Positions 32,693 to 42,340 of a stretch of 64,000 nt of DNA are shown here, one piece after another. The stretch covers positions 5,217,169 to 5,281,168 of the forward strand of contig JARUPZ010000004.1 in the NCBI GenBank assembly GCA_031213475.1, read 5' to 3'. The first letter of the stretch is position 1. Each line of letters opens with the position of its first letter. This stretch comes from Nereocystis luetkeana (Eukaryota > Sar > Phaeophyceae > Laminariales > Laminariaceae). Under the pieces are notes generated by a model. The model was not told where the DNA came from. It made no database searches and was given only the letters and a program-made list of their open reading frames with translations. A program made the translations under genes and the position numbers.

Positions 32693-33037
32693 TGTTTTTT
32701 TTTCTTCCCTCATCCCATTCATCATCTTCGCACATCTTCTTCTCTCTCTCCTTCCAACTCGTAACTCAGATCCGGGGTCACATAGCAGGCTCTTCTCCCC
32801 CCTTCCCGCTACGGTACGTGCCTTCATTTTGATCGCGAGAAGACTTTAGCCTTTTCTTCCCTCGTCGACTCGCATCGAATTGTGCCTACCCACGCTGAAA
32901 GGCGCTTTTAACAATTGAATCCTTTTCATTTTTTATTTTTGCAAATCAAGTCAAAGTCCGACCCACCTGGGGCTCGAACCCAGGACTCAAACAAGTTGAA
33001 TTCGAGGATAACCACTTGAACCACCTGGGCGACCGGC
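32693..33037 (-). mobile_element. SINE-A copy 9, tail-to-tail with copy 8
   Basis: Minus-strand full-length copy; its tail lies only about 75 bp from that of copy 8, giving a large inverted repeat that could fold as a hairpin of about 340 bp. Confidence 0.85.
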
Positions 33038-33212
33038 TGCTTCCTTTGGTTTATGACGCCTACTGCTGTTACATTCACATCACGATCAAACAACAGGTAC
33101 AAGTTTCACGGAGTCCATTCTGTTTGTCGTGGACCAGTTGCAAAAATTCGGACGCCAAAGGAAACCCCCCCTGCACCGTGGGAGGTAATCACCCGCTCTG
33201 GCGTACCCAACA

Positions 33213-33455
33213 TAACCTTATCGGGGAGCTTTGTCCCCATTATGTACATTTTTTTCTTGAGCATTTTCTGAACCCTACACATTATCCTGTCGTTTAAACA
33301 ATTCCAGGGTATGTGATATCAAACTATCCTGCTTTTTCCCTTCTAAAGCATTTCATAAATACTGCTGGAGTAACAGAACGACTTCATATCTCAAGGATAT
33401 CTTCAAATATGTCGTTGGAGATGCTGAAAATAAGGCTGTCCGACAAGAATGACCC
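33213..33455 (-). mobile_element. MITE-1 copy C, nested in LINE
   Basis: Ends TAACCTTATCGGGGAGCT (left, worn) and, reversed, GGGTCATTCTTGTCGGACAG (right) resemble copies A and B. The interior is only loosely similar (TTTCATAAATACTG, ACAGAACGAC). It sits between two LINE pieces. The assignment is tentative. Confidence 0.5.
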
Positions 33456-33456
33456 A

Positions 33457-33640
33457 CGCATGTTGTTGGCTACGCCAAACAGCGCGGGTGAGTACCGCCC
33501 ATAGCAAGTGTCGGTCAACCCAGCTTCACGCTTTCCACTTCTCGATGAGACCCACGTAGAGGGGGTACTTCTCTGCCGTCCGAGTAATCGCAACCGGCGC
33601 ACGATCAACGGAATCGGAAACCGTAAATCTCTTCGATAAT
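33457..33640 (-). pseudogene. Inverted LINE RT fragment
   Basis: On the minus strand it reads VRRLRLLGRQRSTPSTWV and GRYSPALFGVANNM. These match the RT blocks [17 protein letters not shown] and GVPTKM of the LINE at about 11235-11375. It is inverted with respect to the LINE on both sides and covers the same part as 33110-33212, so it is a second copy or a twin-priming style inversion. Confidence 0.7.
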
Positions 33641-35079
33641 ATGTAACCCCAATTTCCATCAAGGCGTGCAGGCTCGCGTGCGTCGGAATGACGTCGACCT
33701 CTAGGAGCAGTGGGCTGCGGCACGCCTGCGTGCTCTCCCCGTTACGGGTCAACGTTTTCTTGACTGCATTGATGCACGTCTTACTGGTACTCTTCAGCAA
33801 GGACGAAGCGATCGAACGCAATGAGCGACACTCGTAGACGGTGGAGTAGTCGGAATAGAAGAGCAGGAACTTGTAGCATGCGTGCGAAGAGCTGTATGGG
33901 GCAAGTTGTTCGCCGATGACGAACGAGTAATTGTCCAGACGTCAACGAGGTCCTCGACTCTATCGGCAATGGGCGCCTATTTCTTCCTCGTCGAGCTCGT
34001 GGTGTCTTCGTTCCCCCCATCGATGATCGACAAGGACACCACCCCCGTGACCTATTTCTGAACGCTCACTCGACTCTTCGAACTGCTCCTCATGCACGAA
34101 GAATACCGCGCCGGGCCTAGCTGTCACGGAGCCGTCGGTTGGGTCTTGGTCGAAAATCGCGCCGATATTCAGAAAGCGTCAATACGAGATGGGTCGGGAC
34201 TTGGCCAAGCGGAGAAACCTGTGTCACACTTGTTTGGTGTATTTTTCTCTTGGTACTCTGTGACGTCTCCGCGTTACAGCTTGCGGCGTCGAAAGGACTA
34301 CCCGGGATATACTTTGGCCGTTGCTATCCCCTCGATCTTTTCGTCACGCCTGGACCCACTCTAGGTGTGAAGTTTTCTCTCCAGCTTGTGCGATGACACT
34401 GTAGTATTTGTCTCGAGGTCAGCTGACGGACTCGCCACACCGAAGACATGAATCGATCAATGAATCTACCAGTGGGCCTCACGGTATCGGAAACAAAAAA
34501 ATCAAAGAAACAACGATTACACGAACATCAGACTAGACATCTCTCGCCCCAATAATGGTCTCCTTCGAAGAATCAGGCGAGCGGTATAAACAGGCAGCCC
34601 GTGAGATCTAGGCGGCATTATCCTCGGGAAAAAGATGAACGTTCACTCTTTTGAAATCCATCAACGGGTCTGTCTCATGCACTAATGTTTCAAGCGGTTA
34701 CCCGGAGATGTTTCACGGGACGACCGCCCCGCATAGTTCGGAACCCCGGGCTCTAAAGACCGAGGGGGTTGAGACGCTGCTGAGCGGGTGTGTGATTTGG
34801 TCCATCCCAATAAAACGTTTTGACAAGTTTCGCAAGGCACAAAAATCAATTCTATTTCCGGCTCGTCGGCTTCCGTGGTCGACTTTATACCCCAGGCGTT
34901 CTGCGATAGACATGTCATATTTGGGGGAAAACGTTCTGGGGTACCACGGCGTCCTTGCCGGGCGTCATCACAACGATGAGTATGCAAGTTATTCTCTACA
35001 TTGTTTGGCATACTACGTATGTACACGTACAAGAAGCGTCTAGCATCAGGACGCTTCGTACGATAGAAGTTAGGGCTTC

Positions 35080-35365
35080 CGGTTATCTATTTTCTGAATC
35101 ACGAGGGTCCTTAACCCAAAACCGCCGAAATCAAATTATTGTTGCGAAAAAACATGTTTTTGTATGTATGTTGCGAAAAAACGTGTTTTCGTATGTTGCG
35201 AAAAAACGTGTTTTCGTATGTATGTTGCGAAAAAGGATGATTTTGTAGACTTTGGACATGGAAGCGTTGTTCGGGATGATATTCGAATTTTGGTCAAAAA
35301 AGTCAGTCCTCGGGTGAGGTATGGAGCGCTTCATGGGAGGAGCGCAAACAAACATTAGGGGTGTA
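35080..35365 (+). repeat. Interspersed repeat R1, copy 2, with internal tandem repeat
   Basis: Shares GTCCTTAACCCAAAACCG and AAGTCAG...CGGGTGAGGTATGGAGCGC with the copies at 18985 (reverse) and 51195. Inside, at about 35148-35236, GTTGCGAAAAAACGTGTTTT-type units repeat four times (the second and third nearly identical), separated by CGTATG(TATG). Confidence 0.55.
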
Positions 35366-35487
35366 CCTCTATTATCGTAGAAAACCTCAACTACCAACAC
35401 ACCCTCTCCGAGACGAAGGACCTTCTCGGAGACGAACGACGTGTTGAGATTCAGGGGATCCCCCTACTTGCCTTACGGGATGCCCTT

Positions 35488-35584
35488 TTAACCCTTTTAG
35501 AACTGCAGTCTCATTTTGGGGACAATCCAGTCAAATTGTAAGTATTTTGTCCCCAAATCGGGACCGCGGTACGAAAAGGGTTAA
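35488..35584. mobile_element. MITE-3 copy 1 (TTAA target, piggyBac-like ends)
   Basis: A 97-bp hairpin bounded by TTAA at both ends. The ends read TTAACCCTTTTAGAACTGC and, reversed, TTAACCCTTTTCGTACCGC. TTAA duplication with CCCTTT-type ends is typical of piggyBac-like elements. It has no coding capacity. Confidence 0.75.
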
Positions 35585-35619
35585 CTTAGGATACCCCCTT
35601 TCCCCTTATAGGGTCCCCA

Positions 35620-35760
35620 ACAGACTTACAGGATCCTGACTCACCTTAGGGGATCCTGACTCACCTTCAGGGATCGCCATCATGCTCAGACGATCTTCTC
35701 TCGGCTTAGGGCGTCTCCAACAGGCCCCGGGCGTCCCGAACGGCCTCAGGGGACCCCACG
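35620..35760 (+). repeat. Short degenerate tandem repeat
   Basis: GGATCCTGACTCACCTTAGG and GGATCCTGACTCACCTTCAG stand side by side, followed by looser units (GGATCGCC..., GGCGTC...) to about 35760. Confidence 0.5.
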
Positions 35761-35825
35761 ATGGGTGTACTGTATGTATGTGCGCCCAACCCGTACGAAT
35801 GGTGGTGTGTGATATAGCGTCTCCA

Positions 35826-35923
35826 TTAACCCTTTCAGAACCGCAGTCCCGTTTTTGGGGGCAAACCAGTCAAATTCCGAGTAGTTTGTCCCCAAAACGG
35901 GACTGCGGTTCTAAAGGGGTTAA
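35826..35923. mobile_element. MITE-3 copy 2 (TTAA target)
   Basis: A 98-bp, almost perfect hairpin: TTAACCCTTTCAGAACCGCA at the left, and the right end reversed reads TTAACCCCTTTAGAACCGCA. TTAA lies at 35826-35829 and 35920-35923. The loop region GCAAACCAGTCAAATTCC is shared with copy 1, which shows common descent. Confidence 0.8.
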
Positions 35924-36855
35924 ACTTGGTATTTTCTCCTTTAGCAATTATTGTGCAAATTGGGGGACAATAGATAAGAAAGACCCTCAAGACAACACGT
36001 TGCCATAATATTGACACAACGAACATAAAGGGGTTTAGTGTTTATGTCGAGAGCCGCGGTGCGTCATAATACAAGGGCGATTACCCAGTCACGTAATGTT
36101 CGGGACGTTGGCTGATGGATTAAAACTCAAGACCTCGCAGACAGTTTATTCACGAGGCCTCAAAGAATAGTCGATTGAGTTATGTAGTCCCCGGGTACGA
36201 CGGAATAATCCCCCTTTCTTTGTAGTTTGAATTGCTACCGCGCTGTGGCCTACTGCAGGAGTTCAGGCAGTGGATTGGTGCCAGAGGGGCCTTGAAACAG
36301 ATAAACGGTTCATGTTTGCAGACCACGACGATAAGGCACGCAGCGGAGAAAACAGTGCCGCGCGTTGGGGTGTGGGTGGTGCACAAGTGATTGAGGGACG
36401 GGGGGCAACTCCAAGCGGGGAAGGACACCTGACAATGTGAATCGGGGCAGGGGGGGGGGGGAACAGGAGATGAATAGGGGAAACCACGGTGGACAAAAGT
36501 AGGCAAGTGAAGGAGGACATGGTAACAAGGCACCAACTCGAAAAAAACGTTGGAACGTGCCTTTTAGATACCCTTGCCTAAAACTCTTGATGCTAATTCA
36601 AGCGTCATCCGTATTCCTTGGTTTTTCTTCTTTGTTTTGCGCTTTCATCCGTCGTTTGTTTCCAGATTTATACCTTGGTTTCATTATGTTTCCAAACGCT
36701 TGTAACAGGAGTATTACGTCGTGGGTGGATGACCAGCCTGTATTCTTTTTTTTTCGTATTGTCTGCTGCATCCTATCCGGGGTTGGGACATGGTTAATGA
36801 AATTAGGACGGAGTTGACAGCAAGGGTAGAAGGGTAGCAGACCACAGCTCTACTA

Positions 36856-36960
36856 TTACGGGGGACCATAGTTAATGGGACCTATGGTATACATAAAAAC
36901 CCATATATTTAACCATTTTTACTAACAATATTTGGTCCTATTAACTACGGTCCCCCGTAA
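36856..36960. mobile_element. MITE-2 copy (TA target)
   Basis: A 105-bp element with ends TTACGGGGGACCATAGTTAA and, reversed, TTACGGGGGACCGTAGTTAA. It is flanked by TA on both sides (36854-36855 and 36961-36962). The interior is AT-rich and partly palindromic. TA target duplication is the mark of the Tc1/mariner superfamily. It is non-autonomous. Confidence 0.8.
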
Positions 36961-37180
36961 TAACAGTAGGGAGATCCTGCCGATGCTACTCCAAACACAA
37001 AATAGTGCTTGTCGTTTATATGAACGCATATTGTTTCGTTTGCCCGTGTTCTTGTTTGGTCGTCGGGCGCAGCTTGTTTTGTTTTTCAAATTTATTTAAT
37101 TGTTATTTGCACCCGTCGACATCCAGCCACCAGTGTCCGTGCCGATTATACAATTTTCAAGATGTGTGTGTGTGTTTTTC

Positions 37181-37516
37181 GTTTTTTTGTTATCCTTTTT
37201 ACTATCTTTGCACATCGTCTTCTCTCGCTCCTTCCAACTCGTAACTCAGATCCGGGGTCACGTAGCAAGCTCTTCTACCCCCTTCCCTCTACGGTACGTG
37301 CCTTCATATTTATCGCGAGAAGATTTCAGCCTTTTCTTCCCTCGTCGACTGCCATCGAGTTGTGCCTACCTACGCTGCAAGGCGCTCTCAACAATTGAAT
37401 CCGTTTGATTTTTTGTTTTTGCGATTAAAGTCAAATGTCCGGCCCACCTGGGGCTCGAACCCAGGACTCAAACACAGGTAGAATTCGAGGTTAACCACTT
37501 GAACCACCCGGGCGAC
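37181..37516 (-). mobile_element. SINE-A copy 10, nested in LINE
   Basis: Minus-strand SINE-A splitting the LINE at 37108-39760. Short TGTGTGTG stretches lie on both sides (37163-37173 and 37517-37523), a possible target duplication. The head ends at 37516. Confidence 0.8.
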
Positions 37517-37859
37517 TGTGTGTGGTCACAAAACTGCGACACAATGTATACCACTGCTGTGTTGTGGTGTAAGCGGATTAGACAGCGAAATTAATACCAT
37601 GTCACCATACTGGACACGACAGACACTAAGAACACATTGGGAGGGAGATGAGAAAACGAAGCAAACAATGTTTCCGAGGTTTTCTTCTTTCGGGAAAGTT
37701 ATGAGTGATCCATGTTGAAGATCATGCTGCACATTGTCGGATGGCAAGAGAAATTATATTTTTAAAAACAAAATAACACAAAAAAATAAACAAATCAACG
37801 AGGCGAGTGAAAAATAACAAAATGAATTTGATAGGTCGTGCGTTCCCTCGGGAGATGTG

Positions 37860-37954
37860 CCCTTTAGAACCGTAATCCCGTAATTGGGGGTAAAACAGTC
37901 GATTTCCAAGCAATGCGTCCCCAAAATGATAGTGAAGTCTTGAAAAAGTGTAAA
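37860..37954. mobile_element. MITE-3 copy 3, decayed
   Basis: CCCTTTAGAACCGTAATCCCG at the left and CCCCAAAATGATAGTGAAGTC...AAAAAGTG at the right follow the MITE-3 plan with many changes. The terminal TTAA sites are no longer intact. It lies inside LINE 3' UTR. Confidence 0.6.
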
Positions 37955-40002
37955 TAACGGCGAGGTAGAGAACCACGATACACACTACATACAGAGTAAA
38001 ACTATGGAGGAAACAATGAAAGGTAAGCCGAAGAACAAAGCCCCTTTCAGGTAGCCGCAGCAGTTTGGGGTACGAGTAGCAACAGGTGCTCGTTACTATG
38101 CGGCTTGGTATCATGCTGCCCTGTGTACCGTTTCCGTCCGGCGGTCGTCAACTGTGCCCCATCACCGGAGGGAATACGTCACACAATATGAACTTGAGCA
38201 AAAGCAGGCTCGTCATCCACCCACGCCACTCGACTCCGTTAGGGGACAAACTACTTGAATTTTGACTAGGTTGTCCCCTCATTCGGAATGCAGTTTCCCT
38301 GGTTGGGTTCCTTTCCACTACTACTTCTGTAGAACCCCCTCTTTTCATTCCGTTGGGCACCAACGGCGATTCGAATGCTCTGTCTAACAACCTTAGCTTC
38401 ATCGTCATCCCACTTCACCGTGACTCGTTCGACTTCTTCAAGGACCCCCCCGGTACCATTTCCCCGCCGGTTCGCTGCAGCGGACCTCAGCGCGGTCTCA
38501 ACTCCAACCACCAAGAGAGCAAGTTCCGTTGACCTTACGCTGACTCGAAAATCTTTCAAGTCTGCGACTATGCCTCTATGACGAGTCTTGACGTATTCGG
38601 GAGGACTCGGGTTCGCCCCGCCATCGATCGTCCGCAGTATTCAATGGCTAGTCGACCCTTGCTTTGCGTGCCACGGCGCCTGCTAAAAAGAGCCGATGTT
38701 GACGGCTGCTCGTTTAGATGATCTAACAACTTACATGCTTGAAGTCCTTCGCGTACGAGATGGTGGTGTGGCCAGCGCCCATCGGCGTCATTCGAACGTT
38801 GGTATAGGGTTCCGCTCTCCAGGTTGACGAGACACACCGGTACAGCAATGTCTCAATCGCCTCGGCTTTCAGAATTCTCACGTTCAGGTCGTATAGGGCG
38901 GTCGTCCAATGATAACAATCCGAGCCAAACCAGTTTGAGGCATGGCTGCATGAGACGGATGCGTCGGTCGTTTCCGAGCGAGAGGTCAGCGTTTTAGTGG
39001 GTAATGCCGCCCTGGTGTAGGAGCTGGATCGTCTATATATATATGGCCTAGTGATCCGATGACGTGCGGTGGGCGAGGGTTGTCACGTGCCTAGTGCTTC
39101 GATGACTAGCGATAGGAGAGGGAGGCCGGGTCTGGTGTTCGCAAAAGCATTGTATGTGTCTTCTTTTCTCGATACCGTAAGCCCTTCACCCGACGTCCAG
39201 AGAGTACATGCATCATGGGCGTAAAACATGCCCCATGCAGCCCGTTACACACATACACATGCGTACACGCATGCTTTCGTGGGAATTTCGAATACTTCTA
39301 AGCAACGTAATTAATACGCCAGAACCTATGAGCACCTTCGACAGGAGCTCTTGGCCGACAGAGTCGTACACGTTCTGCAGATCGATAAAGCACACGTGGA
39401 GAAGGAATTTCGTCTGTCGCCTAGGCTCTTGAAACCGGCGAACGACGAACAACATATCGATCGTTGATCGTGCGGGGCCGAAGACGAACTGTTCGTCCGG
39501 GAGCGATCCCTCGGTTTCGCAGTTGTTGCTAAGAGGCCACGCGACGATTTTCAACAGCACTTTGTCTTTTCGCGTGGGGCATCAAGCGAGATGCCTCTAT
39601 AGTCGTTGCATTCAGTTGGGCCCTCTTTTTGTGAAGTACTTTCATGATCGCATCTTTACTTTGCTGGAAGACTTCTCCTTTTCTCAAACATTGACAGGAA
39701 TGTTGTGAAAGCACTCGGCCAATGCAGGTTGATCGAGTTCTAGGTGTTCGGCCGGGAGGCCATCTTACCCAGGAGTGCTCCAATTGGAACATACTCTGTG
39801 GCATTGTTTCTGGAGTCATAATCGTTTTGTTTGTCATATCCCTCTTCCAGAGGTCCCCGGCACCTTTATTTTGTCTAGTAATATGTAATTTTGCTTCACT
39901 TCGCTCCTGGTAATTTTGTGTTTCGTTCTCCATAGCATGCGCTTGTCGTGCCTGTCGTATAAAGTTCGATGGCACGGCGTTTTGTTTTTATCATCACTCA
40001 AT

Positions 40003-40274
40003 CTTTCCAGCCTAACTCGCAAGAGGTGTTACCCTCAATGAGCTTCGGGACAAGTCGTGGTCACAGGTGTCTACCCACCCCCCCCCCCAGTATGTGCCTT
40101 CACTGCTCGTCGATTTTCATCGAATGTAGCTAACTCACGCTCTTGCGCTCTCGGCTCATCATTATTTTACGGTATGCAAGAAAAATCCCTACGAGCATGC
40201 ACTCGGTGAGGCTTGAACCCACGAAATTGATCTTGATAGGCACATGGGCTATACCTACCAAGCCACCGGGGACG
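40003..40274 (-). mobile_element. SINE-B copy 3
   Basis: Third SINE-B copy, minus strand, with a small internal deletion (the ATCGCGCATAG block is missing). The head is kept: GAGGCTTGAACCCACGAAAT and CTACCAAGCCACCGGGGACG on the plus strand. Confidence 0.75.
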
Positions 40275-40527
40275 TTGCATTAGCTTGTCTGCATAATTGC
40301 GCAACAGTCATCTATTTTTAGTGCCGTAGATGTTGGACGACATGACTCGATATATTTGCGATTAAAAACTCGGCGCGGTCACTGCGGTGTGCAGTGAATG
40401 TCGACAGGTGCACGTACTGGATGACTACACGCGCGTGAATTCCTGCAATCTTCATATCTGTAGAGACAAACAACGGACTAATTTGCTCAACCGCGTCAGC
40501 ACAATAGCTCAACGAATATTTAAGTGA

Positions 40528-41645
40528 ATGTGTGTGTGTGTTCTTCACATCAACCGGTTGTTTTTACCCGTCGACATTTAGCACAACCAGTATCCGTGCC
40601 GATTCTTCAATCCTTGAAGAGACACAAGTTCTGTGGTCACAAAGCTACGCCACAGAGATACTACGTTGCCATGTGTGGTATGCAGTAAGCAAAGCAGTGG
40701 GCAATGCAATGCAATGTCATCATACTAATGGATATTTACGACAGGGACGACGTACACATTCTAAAAAAAAAGAGAAACGAAAGTAAACGATCAAAAAGAA
40801 AACAAAAACAAAGAAGACAAATCGAAAGAGAAAAAGAGAACAAATGAAGAAAAAATCGGAAGAAACTATCTGTCGTGCCCCCCCCCCCCGCAGGCGAGGT
40901 GGCCAACACTAAGAAAAAAAACAATAAGAATAACTAAAGCACCGCTGCTAGTAGACAGAGTAAGACAAAGAACCAATAAAGAAATACCAAAGGGGAAATA
41001 AGTTGCAGACCAAAGCACCAAGCGCCCCGCAGGTGGCGGCAGCAGTTTGTGGTACGAGTAGTTTAGCCAGGTTATCCTTACTAATCCGCCTGATGCCTTG
41101 CTACCCAGGCTGCCGTCCCCGCCCTGCGTTCGTCAACTATTCCCAACCCCTTGGTGTCAGACAATACGAAATGAGCAGAGCAGGCTCGTCATCCAACCAC
41201 GCCACACGACTCCTCCAATACGGGTCATCAATCAAAAAAGGAAAGAAAACGAATAGAAAGAAAAACACGGGGAATCAGCGCAATAAAAGACAACAACAAA
41301 AAAAAGAAAAGGGAAGACAAGGGAAGACCACGTTCGAAGCAGCTGCACCAGTTTGTGGCACTATTACGGGGGACCATAGTTATGGGACCTATGGTATACG
41401 CAAGAACCTATAAATTTCACCATTTTTACTCACAATATATTGTCCTATAAACTATGGTCCCCCGTGATAGTAGTATGGTCATGTTCTACTTCCTAGTCGG
41501 CCAGGTGCCTTGCTACCCTGTCTATCATCTCCTTCTTACTGTCTTCTACCACAGCTTCCCTTCCACACTCCTCCTTCCCTTCCACTCCTACTGTTGCGCC
41601 CCCCTCTCCGCATTCCCTTGGTCAGGTTTTCTGCCACATCTGTCG
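40528..41645 (-). mobile_element. LINE copy, diverged, with nested MITE-2
   Basis: Minus-strand LINE 3' UTR and a few C-terminal codons, from the (GT)n tail at 40528 to about 41645. It is interrupted at 41364-41467 by MITE-2. More diverged than the copies at 7648 and 28647. Further LINE-like scraps continue to about 41960. Confidence 0.8.
41364..41467. mobile_element. MITE-2 copy with known empty site
   Basis: A 104-bp element flanked by TA (41362-41363 and 41468-41469). The LINE copy at 28647-30021 shows the same site without it (GGTAGCACTAGTAGTATGG). This proves insertion at a TA dinucleotide with duplication of TA. Ends are TTACGGGGGACCATAGTTAT and, reversed, TCACGGGGGACCATAGTTTA. Confidence 0.88.
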
Positions 41646-41995
41646 GGGTCATTCAAATGACGGCTAGAAAGAAGTCAAATTTTCAGCTGAAATTGAACGG
41701 AATAGGCTACTGATCTCGTGTTTATATTCACTAACGCTGCTTTGTTTATGTGGCAGTAGTAGTACATGGTACACTGCAGAACTGCTGTGGAGCCTTACAT
41801 ATTAACAAGTGTCATAGCGGACTTGCCTTCTCCGTAATGGACCCGTCATTCTACCCGTCACAAAAGGACGACACAGAGGTTCTGCATGTTTACGCAGAGA
41901 GCAGAGTAGCCGCTTTTAATGTGACACGTCATCGTACTTGATATGACAGACACGACACACAATTTATATTCATGTTCATTACGGTATACTTGTCT

Positions 41996-42303
41996 ATTGT
42001 ACCTCTTTGTGTCTTTGTTAGTATGGTCCGTTTTGCCTTTTTTTTGCGTTTTGCTATCTGCGTCTGTTTTAGTTTTGTTTTTGTTATTTTTTTTGCTCAG
42101 CTTCATCTTCTTTTTTTAGGTTTTTGTCTGCTGCTATTAATAATCTCCTTTTTGCTTCCTTCCCTGGTGTCCGCAGTGGTGGAGTGCGTATGCTTGTTTT
42201 TTGTTTTTTGCCTCTGTTTTTACTTGAGGTATTTCTTCCACTCCAGAGTTATTGGGGCCTGTCCTGCGACCACGGACTGCATTGAATTGTGAGTCAATGT
42301 GAG

Positions 42304-42338
<35 letters not shown>

Positions 42339-42340
42339 CT
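41996..42340 (+). mobile_element. Retroelement 3' end with (AAC)n tail, copy 2
   Basis: Matches 27365-27681 through the T-rich part and the block CACTCCAGAGTTATTGGGGC...ACGGACTGCATTGAATTG. It ends in twelve to thirteen AAC units at about 42302-42339. Confidence 0.65.

Larger units (their letters stand above)
33110..36840 (+). mobile_element. Old LINE copy, interrupted and rearranged
   Basis: A diverged plus-strand LINE. RT blocks appear at 33110-33212 and 33655-34990 and resume at about 36062-36545. 36062 reads AGGGCGATTACCCAGTCACG, matching the reference near 12280. The 3' UTR continues to about 36840. It is broken by MITE-1 copy C, by an inverted LINE piece (33457-33640) and by a ~1-kb insertion (about 34990-36060) that holds R1 and two MITE-3 copies. 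All RT frames are shifted. It belongs to an older LINE subfamily than the copy at 9480. Confidence 0.75.
37108..39760 (-). mobile_element. Old LINE copy with nested SINE-A and MITE-3
   Basis: A diverged minus-strand LINE. The 3' end block (CGTCGACATCCAGCCACCAG) is at 37115. After the nested SINE it resumes at 37517 with GTGTGTGGTCACAAAACTG. The 3' UTR runs to about 38160 and broken RT frames to about 39760. Minus-strand blocks include KDAIMKVLHKKRAQLNATT (about 39640), [19 protein letters not shown] (about 39440), FIDLQNVYDSVGQELL and a C-terminal ALLVVGVETALRSAAA. Frameshifts and stops are many; the YADD region is lost. Confidence 0.78.

Noticed and set aside
42302-42340. CRISPR-like or other regular array
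   Set aside because: It is a plain (AAC)n microsatellite tail; no spacer-repeat array was seen anywhere in the window.
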